The notes: generated by a model not told the origin, from the sequence alone. A DNA stretch of 64,000 bases from Streptomyces griseocarneus (GCA_003674045.1 PENC01000001.1:186001-250000); one strand, 5' to 3'; positions 35,679-45,205 are shown, counted from the stretch's first letter. Translations and numbers: made by a program.

Positions 35679-36938
35679 GTGGAGCATTCGAAAAATGGCC
35701 CCGTGGCCGTCATCGTGGACGGTCATGCGATGGGGAACTTCCTGCCGTCGGCATTCGCCTGGCAGGGTGTCCAGGTCATTCACGTCTTCAGCGACCGGTC
35801 CGTTCGCAACGCGCTGGCGGTTCCGGACCTCTCCGCCTATCTCGCGTCATTCGACGCCGACGACGAGGACGCGCTCGTCGAGGAACTCCGCCGCTGGTCG
35901 CCCGTCTGTGTGACGACCGGCAGTGAGATGGGCGTCGAGCTCTCCGACCGGCTCGGCGAACGGCTCGGTCTCGAGGGCAACGGCACGGCCCTCTCCGTCG
36001 CCCGGCGCGACAAGTACGAAATGGCCGAGGCGCTGCGTCGCGCGGGTATCCGTTGCGTCCAGCAGTTCAAGAGTTCCGACGCCGAGGAGCTGGCGGCCTG
36101 GGCGGAGCGGTTGGATTCCTATCCGGTCGTCGTCAAGCCGTTGAGTTCCACCGGTTCCGACGGGGTGTACTTCTGTGCGGACCGGGCGGCGGTCGTCGCC
36201 GCGGCCCGGAGCATCCGGAGTTCCGCCGATCTCTTCGGTCGTCACAATGCCGAGGTGCTCGTGCAGGAGCGCATGGACGGCACCGAGTACATCGTGGACG
36301 CGGTGAGCGGCCGGGGCCGGCGCTTCCTGGCCGGTGTCTGGCGCTACGAGAAGCACATGCTGGAGTCCGGTCGCCGTATTTACGACAAGGACGTGCTCCT
36401 TTCCTCCGACGAGCACCCGGTCGAGGAACTCGCGTCCTATGTCTACACGGTCCTCGACGCACTGGGCATCGATTACGGTGCCGCGCACGCCGAGGTCATG
36501 ATGACCGATTCCGGTCCGATGCTCGTGGAAGTCGCCGCACGGATCAACGGGAATTCTCACCCGGAGTTCCACAGTACGTGCATGGACGCAAATCAGGCCG
36601 ACCTCGTCGCCCTGGCCGCGGTCGACCCCGACGCATTCATCAAGAAATACGGCGGACGGAAGTACCGGAAGCGCACCGAGGCGATCGTGCACAACGCGAG
36701 CACGACCCTGAACGGCAGGATCGAGGGCCTCGACCGAGCCGCGATCGAGGCGGTCAACTCTCTTGAAACGGTCTTCAAGATGGTCGTGAAGCCGTCGGCC
36801 GGGGAGTGGCTCGTCCCGACGGAGGATCTGTCCAGCAGCCCGCTGCGCATCTTTATGGCGCACGAGTCCCGCGACGCCATCCTGGACGACTACCGGCGTA
36901 TCCAGCAGCTCAAGGACCGGATATTTCTCCTCTCGTGA
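35679..36938 (+). CDS. ATP-grasp ligase (L-amino-acid ligase type)
   Basis: 419 residues from GTG 35679 with AAGAGGG upstream. Preceding Rossmann-like domain (VAVIVDGHAMGNFL) about 1-100. ATP-grasp core has DKYEMAEALRRAGI near 111, the nucleotide-binding lysine in YPVVVKPLSSTGSDGV, the EVLVQERMDGTEYIVDAVSG segment, and the metal/ADP-binding VEVAARINGNSHPEF. Organisation resembles BacD/carnosine-synthase-like ligases that join amino acids or make amides. The stop overlaps an MFS exporter gene (GTGA), so product and exporter are coupled. Substrate cannot be told from sequence. Confidence 0.85.
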   Translation: MEHSKNGPVAVIVDGHAMGNFLPSAFAWQGVQVIHVFSDRSVRNALAVPDLSAYLASFDADDEDALVEELRRWSPVCVTTGSEMGVELSDRLGERLGLEGNGTALSVARRDKYEMAEALRRAGIRCVQQFKSSDAEELAAWAERLDSYPVVVKPLSSTGSDGVYFCADRAAVVAAARSIRSSADLFGRHNAEVLVQERMDGTEYIVDAVSGRGRRFLAGVWRYEKHMLESGRRIYDKDVLLSSDEHPVEELASYVYTVLDALGIDYGAAHAEVMMTDSGPMLVEVAARINGNSHPEFHSTCMDANQADLVALAAVDPDAFIKKYGGRKYRKRTEAIVHNASTTLNGRIEGLDRAAIEAVNSLETVFKMVVKPSAGEWLVPTEDLSSSPLRIFMAHESRDAILDDYRRIQQLKDRIFLLS

Positions 36939-38155
36939 CGCCGGAACGGGCGGCTGCCAGGAGAGGGCCGCTGGTGGCACTGATGACGACCAGGCTGGTT
37001 TCGTTCATCGGCGTGGCGGCCTACTTCATCCTGAGCTCCTGGCTCGCGCTGCGGTGCGGGGCCGGTACCCGGGGACAGGCGCTGCTGGCTGGGGCCCTTG
37101 CCGTACCCTCCCTGCTCCTCGGTCTCCACGGCGGTTTTCTGATCGACCGGTGGGAGCGGCGCACGCTCGCTCAGTGCGCCGAGGTGCTCAGAGCAGCGGC
37201 GGCCGCGGGGTCGGCCCTCTGTTCCGCGGCCGGGGAGCTGCGGATGTGGCACCTGTTCGTCGCCACCTTGGTCATCGGCGTCGGGAACGCCATTACGCTC
37301 CCGTGCTACGGCGCGCTGCTGCCGGCCGTATCCGTGGACGACCGCCTCGTCCGCATCAACGCGCAGTGGCAGATCATGACGCAGATCGGGACCGTCGTCG
37401 GCGCTCTCGCCGGCGGTCCCCTCGTGGAAGCCTGGGGTGGTTCGGCCCTCTGGATGCCGGCCGTCGCCTACTTGGGGGCGGCGTCGCTCCTCTTCTTCGT
37501 CCCTGTGGTGCGGCCGACGCGGACGGCGGCGAAGGCGGGCCTGGCCGCGGAGTTCCGTACGGCCTTCACGGTCCTGCGGACCGACCGGAAGCTGCTGCTG
37601 GTGACTGCGTTCTCCGCGGTGCCGGTGGGCTTTTTGGCCGCGGCCAACACCCTGCTCGCCCCTTTCGCCCGGAACGACCTGGGCACGGACGCCTCCGGCT
37701 TCGGCGTGCTCGACAGCACCTGGGGCGTCGGGGCCCTGGCGGCCGGTCTGCTCGTGTCGCGGCTCTTCGGCGAGCGGAAGCATACGAACCTGTCGAGATC
37801 GCTCCTGCTCACCGGCCTGTTCGCGATTCTCTTCGCCCTGGCTCCCGGCTTCCGCCCGGGTCTGGCCGCGGGTGTGCTGCTGGGGTTCTTCCTCAGCTGC
37901 GCCAACATCATGTTCCCCGCGTACATCCAGCGTGACGCCCCCGACGCGGATCTGGGCAAGATCCTCAGCGCGGTCTTCGTGGTGTCGTCCGCGGTGCAGC
38001 TCTCCTTCGTCGCCTGGGTGGGCATCGCGGGGAACGCGGTATCGGTCCGCGCCCTTCTGCTCGTACTCGCCGTTCTCGTGGCGGTGCTGGGCGGGCTGCT
38101 GCACTGGCTGATCCGTGACCCGGACACCCCGGTTCCCGTGCAATCCGTTTCCTGA
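36935..38155 (+). CDS. MFS exporter of the ATP-grasp locus
   Basis: 406 residues starting at GTG 36935, overlapping the ligase stop. About 10-12 hydrophobic helices; motif-A-like FLIDRWERR follows helix 2, with a C-terminal-half relative LFGERKHTN. It resembles the MFS_3 group (enterobactin-exporter and macrolide-efflux type), giving a plausible exit route for the ATP-grasp product and self-protection. Confidence 0.85.
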   Translation: MTPERAAARRGPLVALMTTRLVSFIGVAAYFILSSWLALRCGAGTRGQALLAGALAVPSLLLGLHGGFLIDRWERRTLAQCAEVLRAAAAAGSALCSAAGELRMWHLFVATLVIGVGNAITLPCYGALLPAVSVDDRLVRINAQWQIMTQIGTVVGALAGGPLVEAWGGSALWMPAVAYLGAASLLFFVPVVRPTRTAAKAGLAAEFRTAFTVLRTDRKLLLVTAFSAVPVGFLAAANTLLAPFARNDLGTDASGFGVLDSTWGVGALAAGLLVSRLFGERKHTNLSRSLLLTGLFAILFALAPGFRPGLAAGVLLGFFLSCANIMFPAYIQRDAPDADLGKILSAVFVVSSAVQLSFVAWVGIAGNAVSVRALLLVLAVLVAVLGGLLHWLIRDPDTPVPVQSVS

Positions 38156-38316
38156 TCTCAATTCCTCATTCCGCTTGTCTGACCACAATTCACCAATCCG
38201 TAGCCGTCGGTGCATTCGGGCTTCGCCCGGGGGTCGCCTTGCCCACCTGAACAACCTCACCGGAATACCCCTCAACGGCAGTCCGGTCAGCACAGCACGT
38301 CAAGGAGAAGCCATTC

Positions 38317-38940
38317 ATGTCCAGCACTGACGCCTTCGCCCGCGTGGTCATCGACGCGGTCAGCGAGGAGCCCGGTCACGAGGTGCTGCGCAAGCTCGCG
38401 ACCGGGGAGGTGGCCGTGGTCGTGCTGCGCAACCTGCTGGTACCCGAGGAGGCGTTCGCCAAGAGCCGGGAGCGCATGGGGGAGCTGTTCGCCGACGCGT
38501 CCACGACGAGCCGCTTCGACGGCACGCTCGTCACGATCGGCCCGTACCTGGCCAAGCACCTGTCCGGTCCGGACGCGTACCTCCAGGAGGGCAAGGAGGC
38601 GCGGGTGGTGCTCGACGGCGTCTCCTCCGACCTCGCCGAGCGTGTGCGCGAGGGCCTGGACAAGGCCTTCGGCCTCGACTCGCCCGAGTCGGCCCGGGAG
38701 CCGGACGGCCGGGAGTACGCGGTCTCGATCGTCCGCACCGGCGCGGACGGCGTGCGCAATTCGCTGCACGACGACGGCGTCATGCGGGACGTGGCCGACA
38801 CGGGCATCGTGCCGGCCGACCTCGCCCAGCGGCTCTGTTGTGTCGCGATCGAGTGGGTCTCCGGTTCCGACCGGATCACCATGGGCTTCTTCCTCGGCCT
38901 CGTCGACGAGGAGTTCGGCTCGGCGGTGGTGTGGGGATGA
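38317..38940 (+). CDS. Unrecognised protein with an HxD motif, ATP-grasp locus
   Basis: 207 residues; ATG has AAGGAGAAG 9 bp upstream. Soluble, acidic, no signal peptide. I do not recognise the family. A sequence SLHDDGVMRD near residue 145 followed by ICCVAIEW-like strands could be an HxD metal-binding pair of a 2-oxoglutarate/Fe(II)-type oxygenase, but the distal His and Arg expected for that fold are not evident. Its ATGA overlap with the YbaK-like gene shows coupled translation, so it probably acts in the same pathway. Confidence 0.65.
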   Translation: MSSTDAFARVVIDAVSEEPGHEVLRKLATGEVAVVVLRNLLVPEEAFAKSRERMGELFADASTTSRFDGTLVTIGPYLAKHLSGPDAYLQEGKEARVVLDGVSSDLAERVREGLDKAFGLDSPESAREPDGREYAVSIVRTGADGVRNSLHDDGVMRDVADTGIVPADLAQRLCCVAIEWVSGSDRITMGFFLGLVDEEFGSAVVWG

Positions 38941-39482
38941 CGTCGGCACCGGAACAGCAGCCCGGGGAGCCCGGCTTCACGCCGGAACCCGCCTCGGACA
39001 AGCTCGTGCGTCTGCTGGAGGAGGGCGGGGCCCGCTTCCGCCCGATCGAGCACGAGGCCGAAGGGCGTACCGACGTCGTCAGCGTACTGCGCGGGAACGC
39101 CCTCGCGCAGGCGGCCAAGTGCGTCGTGGTGCGGGTCAAGAAGACCAAGAAGACCTCGCACTACGTCCTGGCGACCGTCCCCGGCGACAGGCGCGTGGAC
39201 CTGGGCCGGATCGCCGAGCTGTGCGACGCCCGCCACGCCATGTTCGCCGACCGGCCGACGGCCGAACGCCTGACGGGGTGCGCCAGCGGCGCCATCGTCC
39301 CGTTCACCTTCGACCCGGCCCTGGAACTCGTGGTGGACCGGGACCTGCTCGCGCACGAGGAGATGTTCTTCAACGTCGAGCTGGACCGTTCCCTGGCGCT
39401 GGACACCAAGGACTACGTCCGGCTGGCCGAGCCACGGGTGGAATCCATCAGCGAGGAGGAGCCGGCGGACTCCGGTCGCTGA
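38937..39482 (+). CDS. YbaK/ProX-type aminoacyl-tRNA editing protein
   Basis: 181 residues. The YbaK/EbsC fold is shown by LVRLLEEGGARFRPIEHEAE, VSVLRGNALAQAAKCVVVRV, the conserved Lys-rich KKTKKTSHYVLATVPGD, and PTAERLTGCASGAIVPFTF. These proteins deacylate mischarged tRNAs in trans (ProXp, YbaK). Placed inside an amino-acid-ligase/exporter operon by a 4-bp overlap, it may protect the producer from tRNA mischarged with the locus's non-proteinogenic amino acid. That role is inference; the family call is solid. Confidence 0.87.
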   Translation: MTSAPEQQPGEPGFTPEPASDKLVRLLEEGGARFRPIEHEAEGRTDVVSVLRGNALAQAAKCVVVRVKKTKKTSHYVLATVPGDRRVDLGRIAELCDARHAMFADRPTAERLTGCASGAIVPFTFDPALELVVDRDLLAHEEMFFNVELDRSLALDTKDYVRLAEPRVESISEEEPADSGR

Positions 39483-39523
39483 GACCTGGTCGGAGAACTA
39501 CCGGGCGCGGCTTTCGCGCAGAA

Positions 39524-39547
39524 GCCCGCACGCGCCCGCGTGCGGGC
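39524..39547. terminator. GC hairpin between convergent genes
   Basis: GCCCGCACGCG (39524-39534) and CGCGTGCGGGC (39537-39547), 11-bp perfect arms with a 2-nt gap, so the apical pairs must open to make a loop. It lies between the YbaK-like gene and the convergent TRIC-family gene. Confidence 0.65.
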
Positions 39548-39561
39548 CCCTGCGCATGCGC

Positions 39562-40215
39562 TCAGGAAGCGGTCGGCGGCTCGGGCGGCGGTGGAGCCGC
39601 CGTGCCGCCCCGCGCGGTGAGCCTCGGGAAGTGCAGGTCGAAGTGGAGCGCTGTCATACGGATCGCGAAGACCGTGGCCGCCGCGGCGATCGTGGTGGGG
39701 GTGGGGGCCGCGCCCGCCCAGCGCAGGAGCAGGTACACGCCCGCGCCCGCGGCGGCAGCGGTGGCGTAGATGTCCTCGCGCAGCAGCAGGGGCGGGAACT
39801 GTCCGCACAGCAGGTCGCGTACGACTTCGCCGGTCACGCCTGTCAGCACGGCCAGCATGATGACGGCGAGCGGGGTGGCGCCCGCGTCGGCGGCGGCCCG
39901 GGCGCCGATCACCGTGACGACGGACAGGCCCACGGCGTCCACGGTCATCAGGCTGCGATGGGGGAGCCGCCGGTGGCGCAGGAGGGCCATCGTGGCGACG
40001 GCGGTGGCGGCGATGACGGTGAGCAGGACCCAGTCGTGCGTCCAGTACAGCGGGTGCCGGTCCAGGATCAGGTCGCGCAGGGTGCCGCCCGAGATCGCGG
40101 CGGCGAAGGCGAGGACCAGGCCGCCGAACGGATCCAGCCGCGCCTGGTGGGCGGCGAGCACGCCGCTGGCCGCGAAGGCGGCGATCCCTGTCAGGTAGAG
40201 CACGTACAGGACCAC
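39562..40215 (-). CDS. TRIC/UPF0126-family membrane channel
   Basis: 217 residues, seven hydrophobic helices. The duplicated family signature is seen twice: AAISGGTLRDLILDRHP and VLTGVTGEVVRDLLCGQFPP. Bacterial members (YadS/YvgT family) form trimeric cation channels. The C-terminal tail is Pro-rich and cytosolic. Monocistronic in this context; probably housekeeping. Confidence 0.88.
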   Translation of the reverse strand: MVLYVLYLTGIAAFAASGVLAAHQARLDPFGGLVLAFAAAISGGTLRDLILDRHPLYWTHDWVLLTVIAATAVATMALLRHRRLPHRSLMTVDAVGLSVVTVIGARAAADAGATPLAVIMLAVLTGVTGEVVRDLLCGQFPPLLLREDIYATAAAAGAGVYLLLRWAGAAPTPTTIAAAATVFAIRMTALHFDLHFPRLTARGGTAAPPPPEPPTAS

Positions 40216-40443
40216 GGCTGCCTCCCCCCGGACGACTGCCGGATGACGCGTATGACTTCGGCAGGGGCACCCTCGACCCAGCGCACAACCACACCAGCCA
40301 ACCAGGAGTACGGCGGCCCGTGCCTCGTTCTTTCGGCTTGAGGCGGGTGGCCGAAAGGATGATCGTCGGCGGTGCGCATGGCCGCCGTGCGGTCACTTGC
40401 CGTGTCGGCCCGCTGCCGTGGAGTACGCATCAAGCATCGGACT

Positions 40444-40456
40444 CCGAATAGTTCGG
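40444..40456. promoter_or_regulatory. Candidate MarR operator
   Basis: Inverted repeat CCGAA-TAG-TTCGG about 50 bp upstream of the MFS start. It is the clearest dyad in the 291-bp gap 40216-40506 and lies where a repressor would block the MFS-marR transcript. Inference. Confidence 0.35.
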
Positions 40457-40506
40457 TCACCGATGTAATCTGGAGGTGAAGGGCGCCGCCGTATCCAGGA
40501 GGGCGT

Positions 40507-42039
40507 ATGACAGTGCGTACGACAGGGCGCGTGGAAGTGCAGACGCTCGGTTTCCTGTACCGGGAGCGGGCCCGGCCCGCGTGGGTGCGGAGACAGGCGT
40601 GCGCCTGGCGGCTCGCCGTGGCGACCGTGTGCCTCGGCGCGTTCATGGGACAGCTCGACGCGAGCATCGTGACGCTGGCCTACGGGAGCCTGCGGGAGGA
40701 TTTCGGGGCGTCGCTGGCCGCTGTCGAGTGGGTCTCGCTCGCCTATCTGCTGACGCTGGTCGCTCTGCTGATACCGGCGGGCAGGCTGTCGGACGCGCAC
40801 GGTCGCAAGCTCTTCTATCTCTACGGGTTCCTGCTGTTCACCGCGGCGTCCGCGGCCTGCGGGCTGGCCGGTTCGCTCGCGCTGCTGGTCGGCTGCCGGG
40901 TGGCGCAGGCTGCCGGGGCCGCGCTGATGCAGGCCAACAGCGTCGCACTCGTCACCACCACCGCGCCGCGCGGGAAGGCCAGGGCCGGGCTCGGGGCGCA
41001 GGCCGCCGCCCAGGCGCTCGGCCTGGCCCTCGGGCCCACGGTCGGCGGTGCCCTCGTGTCCACGGTCGGCTGGCGCTGGGTCTTCGGCATCAACGTGCCC
41101 ATAGGGCTCGCGGCGCTCGTCGCCGGGCACTACCTGCTGCCGCGCACCCGCGCCCGTACCCCTGTGGGGGACTTCGACTGGCCGGGCCTGGTGCTGCTCG
41201 CCGCCGCGACGTCCGGGCTGCTGCTGGCCCTCTCCACGGCGTCCGGGCTCGACGTACCCGGCTGGGCAGTGGCCGTACTGGCTGTCGTCGCCGTGGCGGC
41301 GGCCTGCGGATTCGTCGTACGGCAGCGCCGGGCCGCCTCACCGCTGCTCGACCTGCGCCTGCTGCGCGTACGGGCCGTGTCCACCGGGCTGTTCGGAGCG
41401 CTGTGCGGCTACCTGACACTGTTCGGTCCCCTGGTGCTCGTCCCCGTCGCCCTCACACGGGACGGGACGTCCGAGCTGACGGCCGGGTTCGTGCTCACCG
41501 CACTGCCAGTGGGCTTCGCACTCGCGGCGACGGGCGCGGACAAGGTGCTGCCGAGCGGGCTGTCCGACCGGACCCGCTGTCTGAGCGGAGCGTTGCTGGC
41601 CACTGGGGCCCTGGCCGCCCTGGCCGTGCTTCCGATGGCCGTGCCCTGGCCGGTGCTTCCGCTGATGGCCCTCGGACTCGGTCTGGGCCTGTTCACCCCC
41701 GCCAACAACGCGCTGATCATGGGGGCGGTCCCGGCCAACGTGTCCGGAACCGGCGGCGGGCTGGTCAACATGGCCCGCGGCCTCGGTACCGCGCTCGGCG
41801 TCGCGCTCGTCGGCCTGGCCCTCTTCCTCGGCGGCCCGCACGGCGACCGCTGGGCGGCCCTCACTCTGCTCGCCGTCTCCCTGCTCATGGCTGCCGCCGC
41901 AGGGCCCCGCGAGGGACGGCGGATACGCTGCCTCCATGGCCGCGCCGCAGCACTGCACCCCTGGGCACCCGTCCAGCGAATCCACGACCGACGACACGAC
42001 CGACGTGACCGACATGAGTGCCACGATCGACGCCGGTGA
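40507..42039 (+). CDS. EmrB/QacA-type MFS drug exporter
   Basis: 510 residues; strong AGGAGGG ribosome site before the ATG. About 14 membrane helices with the DHA2 motifs GQLDASIVTLAYGSL in helix 1, LSDAHGRKLFY (motif A), and ALGLALGPTVGGALV (motif C of antiporters). The last 35 residues are unusually Arg/His-rich (RRHDRRDRHECHDRRR) because the gene overlaps the marR reading frame. Likely efflux pump controlled by the downstream MarR protein. Confidence 0.87.
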   Translation: MTVRTTGRVEVQTLGFLYRERARPAWVRRQACAWRLAVATVCLGAFMGQLDASIVTLAYGSLREDFGASLAAVEWVSLAYLLTLVALLIPAGRLSDAHGRKLFYLYGFLLFTAASAACGLAGSLALLVGCRVAQAAGAALMQANSVALVTTTAPRGKARAGLGAQAAAQALGLALGPTVGGALVSTVGWRWVFGINVPIGLAALVAGHYLLPRTRARTPVGDFDWPGLVLLAAATSGLLLALSTASGLDVPGWAVAVLAVVAVAAACGFVVRQRRAASPLLDLRLLRVRAVSTGLFGALCGYLTLFGPLVLVPVALTRDGTSELTAGFVLTALPVGFALAATGADKVLPSGLSDRTRCLSGALLATGALAALAVLPMAVPWPVLPLMALGLGLGLFTPANNALIMGAVPANVSGTGGGLVNMARGLGTALGVALVGLALFLGGPHGDRWAALTLLAVSLLMAAAAGPREGRRIRCLHGRAAALHPWAPVQRIHDRRHDRRDRHECHDRRR

Positions 42040-42535
42040 GGCAATCGGCGCGAGCAGGGCGAGTGACGCGACCGGCTCGGGTGATGCGACCGGTACGACC
42101 GACGCCCGCCTGCTCACCGAGGCCGTCACGCGCCTGCGCCGCGCGTTGCGCGTGTCCATCCGCACCGACTACCCGTGGGAACAACTCCCCATGGCCCAGG
42201 TCGAGCTGCTCCAGGTGCTCGCCGAACGGTCACCGGCCCGCGTGAGCGACCTCGCCGCGCGCCGTCATCTGGCCGCCAGCACCGTCAGTGGGCTCATCGG
42301 CCAGATGATGACGGCCGGGCTCGTGGCCCGTACGACCGACCCCGACGACCGCCGGGCCTCCGCCGTCACGCTCACCGACGGGGGGCGCGCCCAGCTCGAT
42401 GCCTGGACGGAGGCCCACGAGCGCCGCCTCGACGCCGCCCTCGCGACCCTGGACGAGGACGAGCGTGCCGCCGTCCGCACCGCGCTGCCCGCGCTGTTCC
42501 GGCTCGCCGAACGTCTCGGCGACGTCGCCGACTGA
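41936..42535 (+). CDS. MarR-family transcriptional regulator
   Basis: 199 residues from ATG 41936 (overlap of 104 nt with the exporter) or 173 from ATG 42014 (overlap 26 nt); the shorter form is likely, since the first 50 residues are Thr/Asp-rich linker. Winged HTH: QVELLQVLAERSPARVSDLA, RRHLAASTVSGLIGQM and the wing TTDPDDRRASAVTLTDGG. It probably represses its own operon and responds to an exporter substrate. Confidence 0.85.
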   Translation: MAAPQHCTPGHPSSESTTDDTTDVTDMSATIDAGEAIGASRASDATGSGDATGTTDARLLTEAVTRLRRALRVSIRTDYPWEQLPMAQVELLQVLAERSPARVSDLAARRHLAASTVSGLIGQMMTAGLVARTTDPDDRRASAVTLTDGGRAQLDAWTEAHERRLDAALATLDEDERAAVRTALPALFRLAERLGDVAD

Positions 42536-42615
42536 CGGGTGTCGTCGTCGGCCCCGCACCCCGGCCGGTCGCCCGTGGGCGCGCGCCCACGGGCGGGCAG
42601 TGGCACGCTGAACCC

Positions 42616-44343
42616 ATGGCCCGGCGCAATGCCGAGGTCGAGGCGTTGCTCCAGGAGTACGCCGACCTCGTCGCGATCACCGGCGGTGACGCCTTCAAGG
42701 TGCGCGCCTATGAGAAGGCTGCGCGGGCGATCGGCGGCCACCCCGTCGACGTGTCGGAACTTGACGTCAAGGCCCTCCGCGACATCCCCAACGTGGGCAA
42801 GTCGATCGCCGAGAAGGTCGAGGAATACCTGCGCACCGGCCATGTCTCCGCGATCGAGGAAACCAGGACGGCCGTCCCGGCCGGGGTCCGGGAGCTCATC
42901 ACCATTCCCACCCTCGGGCCGAAGAAGGCCCTGATCCTGTACGAGGAGCTCGGCGTCTCCTCCGTGACGCAGCTGCTCCAGGCTCTCGACGGCCGGCGGC
43001 TGCGCGACCTCAAGGGCTTCGGCGAGAAGACCGAGGCGAACATCCGCCACGGCATCGAGCTCATGCAGAAGGCAGGCGACCGCATCCTGCTCGGTGCCGC
43101 GATGGACACCGCCGAGCAGATCGTCGCCGAGCTGTCCCAGGTGGAAGGCTGCGAAGGGTGCGCCTATGCCGGGTCGTTGCGTCGCATGCGCGAGACGATC
43201 GGGGACATCGACATCCTCGTCGCCGCCGAGCGGTCGGCCCCCTTCATGGAAGCGTTCCGCGAACTCCCGGACACCGCGGAAACCATCGTGAGCGGACGCA
43301 AGAAGACCTCGGTGCGCAATACGAAGGGGCTGCAGATCGATCTGCGCGTGCTGCCACCGTCCGCCTGGGGAGCGGGCCTTCTCTATTTCACCGGCTCGAA
43401 GGCGCACAACATCCGCATCCGGGAGATCGCTGTCCACCGCAAGTACAAGCTCTCCGAGTACGGCCTCTTCCACGCCAAGAGCGGACGGAAGATCACCTCG
43501 GCCACCGAGGAGGAAATCTACGAGAGGCTGGGGCTGCCCTGGATCCCGCCGACGCTCCGCGAGGACCGCGGTGAAATCGCCGCCGCACAGCGCGGTGAAC
43601 TCCCCGAGCTGCTGGAGGAGGACGACATCCGCGGTGACCTGCACACGCACACCGACCTCACCGACGGCCTGGCCTCCCTGGAGGACATGGTGACCGCCGC
43701 AGCGCAGCGCGGCTACGCCTACTACGCCGTCACCGACCACGCCCCCGACCTCTCTATGCAGCGCATGACCGACGCGAAGATGCGCGCCCAACGGAAACGG
43801 GTGCGGGAACTCGACGGAAAACACCGCAGGATGCGGGTGCTGCACGGTACGGAACTCAATATCGGGCCGGACGGAGGAGTGGACTGGCCGGACGAATTCC
43901 TGGCGGACTTCGACCTGTGCGTGGCCTCCGTGCATTCCCACTTCAACCAGAGCCGCGACGAGCTGACCCGACGGCTCGTACGCGCCTGCGAGAACCCCTA
44001 CGTGGCCGTACTCGGACACCCCACGACACGGCTGATCGGCAAACGTCCGGGAATCGACGCCGACTTCGACGCGGTCTTCGAGACATGCGCGCGGACCGGA
44101 ACGGCCCTGGAGATCAACGCGCACCCCGAACGCCTCGACCTGTGCGACGAGGACATCCTGCGCGCCAAGCGGTACGGGGTGAAGTTCGCGGTGAACACCG
44201 ACGCGCACGCCACCACCCATCTCCCGTACATGCGCTACGGCGTGGGCACGGCGCAACGCGGCTGGCTGACGAAGGGCGACGTCATCAACGCCTGGCCACT
44301 GCAACGCCTGCGGAGCTTCTTGCAGGCAGGGCGCGGGAGTTGA
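42616..44343 (+). CDS. polX: PolX-family DNA polymerase with PHP phosphoesterase domain
   Basis: 575 residues from ATG 42616. N-terminal helix-hairpin-helix 8-kDa-type region (VRAYEKAARAIGG, IPNVGKSIAEKVEEYL, PTLGPKKALILYEELG). Polymerase palm carries GSLRRMRETIGDIDILV, with the DxD metal ligands. A C-terminal PHP domain (DLHTHTDLTDGLASLEDMV, AVTDHAPDLSMQRM, ASVHSHFNQS, GHPTTRLIG, NTDAH) gives 3'-5' exonuclease/AP-endonuclease activity in bacterial PolX. Role: base-excision gap repair. Housekeeping gene, intact. Confidence 0.92.
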   Translation: MARRNAEVEALLQEYADLVAITGGDAFKVRAYEKAARAIGGHPVDVSELDVKALRDIPNVGKSIAEKVEEYLRTGHVSAIEETRTAVPAGVRELITIPTLGPKKALILYEELGVSSVTQLLQALDGRRLRDLKGFGEKTEANIRHGIELMQKAGDRILLGAAMDTAEQIVAELSQVEGCEGCAYAGSLRRMRETIGDIDILVAAERSAPFMEAFRELPDTAETIVSGRKKTSVRNTKGLQIDLRVLPPSAWGAGLLYFTGSKAHNIRIREIAVHRKYKLSEYGLFHAKSGRKITSATEEEIYERLGLPWIPPTLREDRGEIAAAQRGELPELLEEDDIRGDLHTHTDLTDGLASLEDMVTAAAQRGYAYYAVTDHAPDLSMQRMTDAKMRAQRKRVRELDGKHRRMRVLHGTELNIGPDGGVDWPDEFLADFDLCVASVHSHFNQSRDELTRRLVRACENPYVAVLGHPTTRLIGKRPGIDADFDAVFETCARTGTALEINAHPERLDLCDEDILRAKRYGVKFAVNTDAHATTHLPYMRYGVGTAQRGWLTKGDVINAWPLQRLRSFLQAGRGS

Positions 44344-44497
44344 AGGGCAGAGCCTGGGTGATCGGGAGGCCGGGGCGGTGGGTCCGGGCTGGGGTCGTGC
44401 CGCCGCAGAATTGTTTCTCCACAGGCAAGTGTATGTTCGATTCCCATGCGCCTACTCTCTGTAATCGACCGGCTCGCGGAGAGATGGGAACCGAATC

Positions 44498-45205
44498 ATG
44501 GACGCACTGCGGCACATCGCCGCTCATCTGACGCTCGACCTCGTCGCGGTCTGCCTGCTGACCTTCGCTCTCTACTGGCGGCGGCACCGGCGCCGCGACC
44601 TCGTACCGGCCTATCTGGCCCTGAACATCGGCTTGTTCGCCGTGGTCGCGGCGCTCGCCGAAGTGGGCGGCGGTGGCGGTACGGTGCTGGGCTTCGGCCT
44701 CTTCGGGGTGCTGTCGATCGTCCGGCTCCGGTCGGATGCCGTGCAGCACGAGGAAGTCGCGTACTACTTCACCACGCTCGTCCTCGGCCTCGTCTGCGGG
44801 CTGCCGCATCTGTCGCTCCCTGTCGGGGCCGGGCTCGCGGCCGTGCTGCTCCTGACCGTCTGGGCTGCCGACAGCCCCCGGCTCCTGGCGCGCTCCCGCC
44901 GGGCCGTCGTGACCCTCGACACCGTGCACGTGAGCTCTGACGCACTACGCGCCGACCTGGCCCGCCGGCTGGGCGAGCCGCTCCACTGGACGGTCATGGA
45001 AGTGGACTTCGTCCGCGACCTGATGGTCGTCGACGTGCGCTATCGCGAATCCGGGACGGGCACTCCGGAGGCCCGGGAGGCCGGGGCCGTCTCCCGGGAC
45101 GTGGACACCGGCTTCCTGCTCGGGTCCCTGGACCCGAAAGCGGCTCGCCCGGCCACGTCGGCCGAGCCCACACGTCGGCCCGCGCCCGCTTGGGGGCTGG
45201 CGTGA
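44498..45205 (+). CDS. DUF4956 membrane protein
   Basis: 235 residues. Three to four N-terminal membrane helices (about 10-125) with the family signature GFGLFGVLSIVRLRSD, then a cytosolic domain (RRAVVTLDTVHVSSDALRAD ... VMEVDFVRDLMVVDVRYR). DUF4956 genes commonly precede VTC-domain genes. The GTGA overlap with the next gene supports joint function, probably in polyphosphate-linked or cell-envelope physiology. Confidence 0.88.
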   Translation: MDALRHIAAHLTLDLVAVCLLTFALYWRRHRRRDLVPAYLALNIGLFAVVAALAEVGGGGGTVLGFGLFGVLSIVRLRSDAVQHEEVAYYFTTLVLGLVCGLPHLSLPVGAGLAAVLLLTVWAADSPRLLARSRRAVVTLDTVHVSSDALRADLARRLGEPLHWTVMEVDFVRDLMVVDVRYRESGTGTPEAREAGAVSRDVDTGFLLGSLDPKAARPATSAEPTRRPAPAWGLA

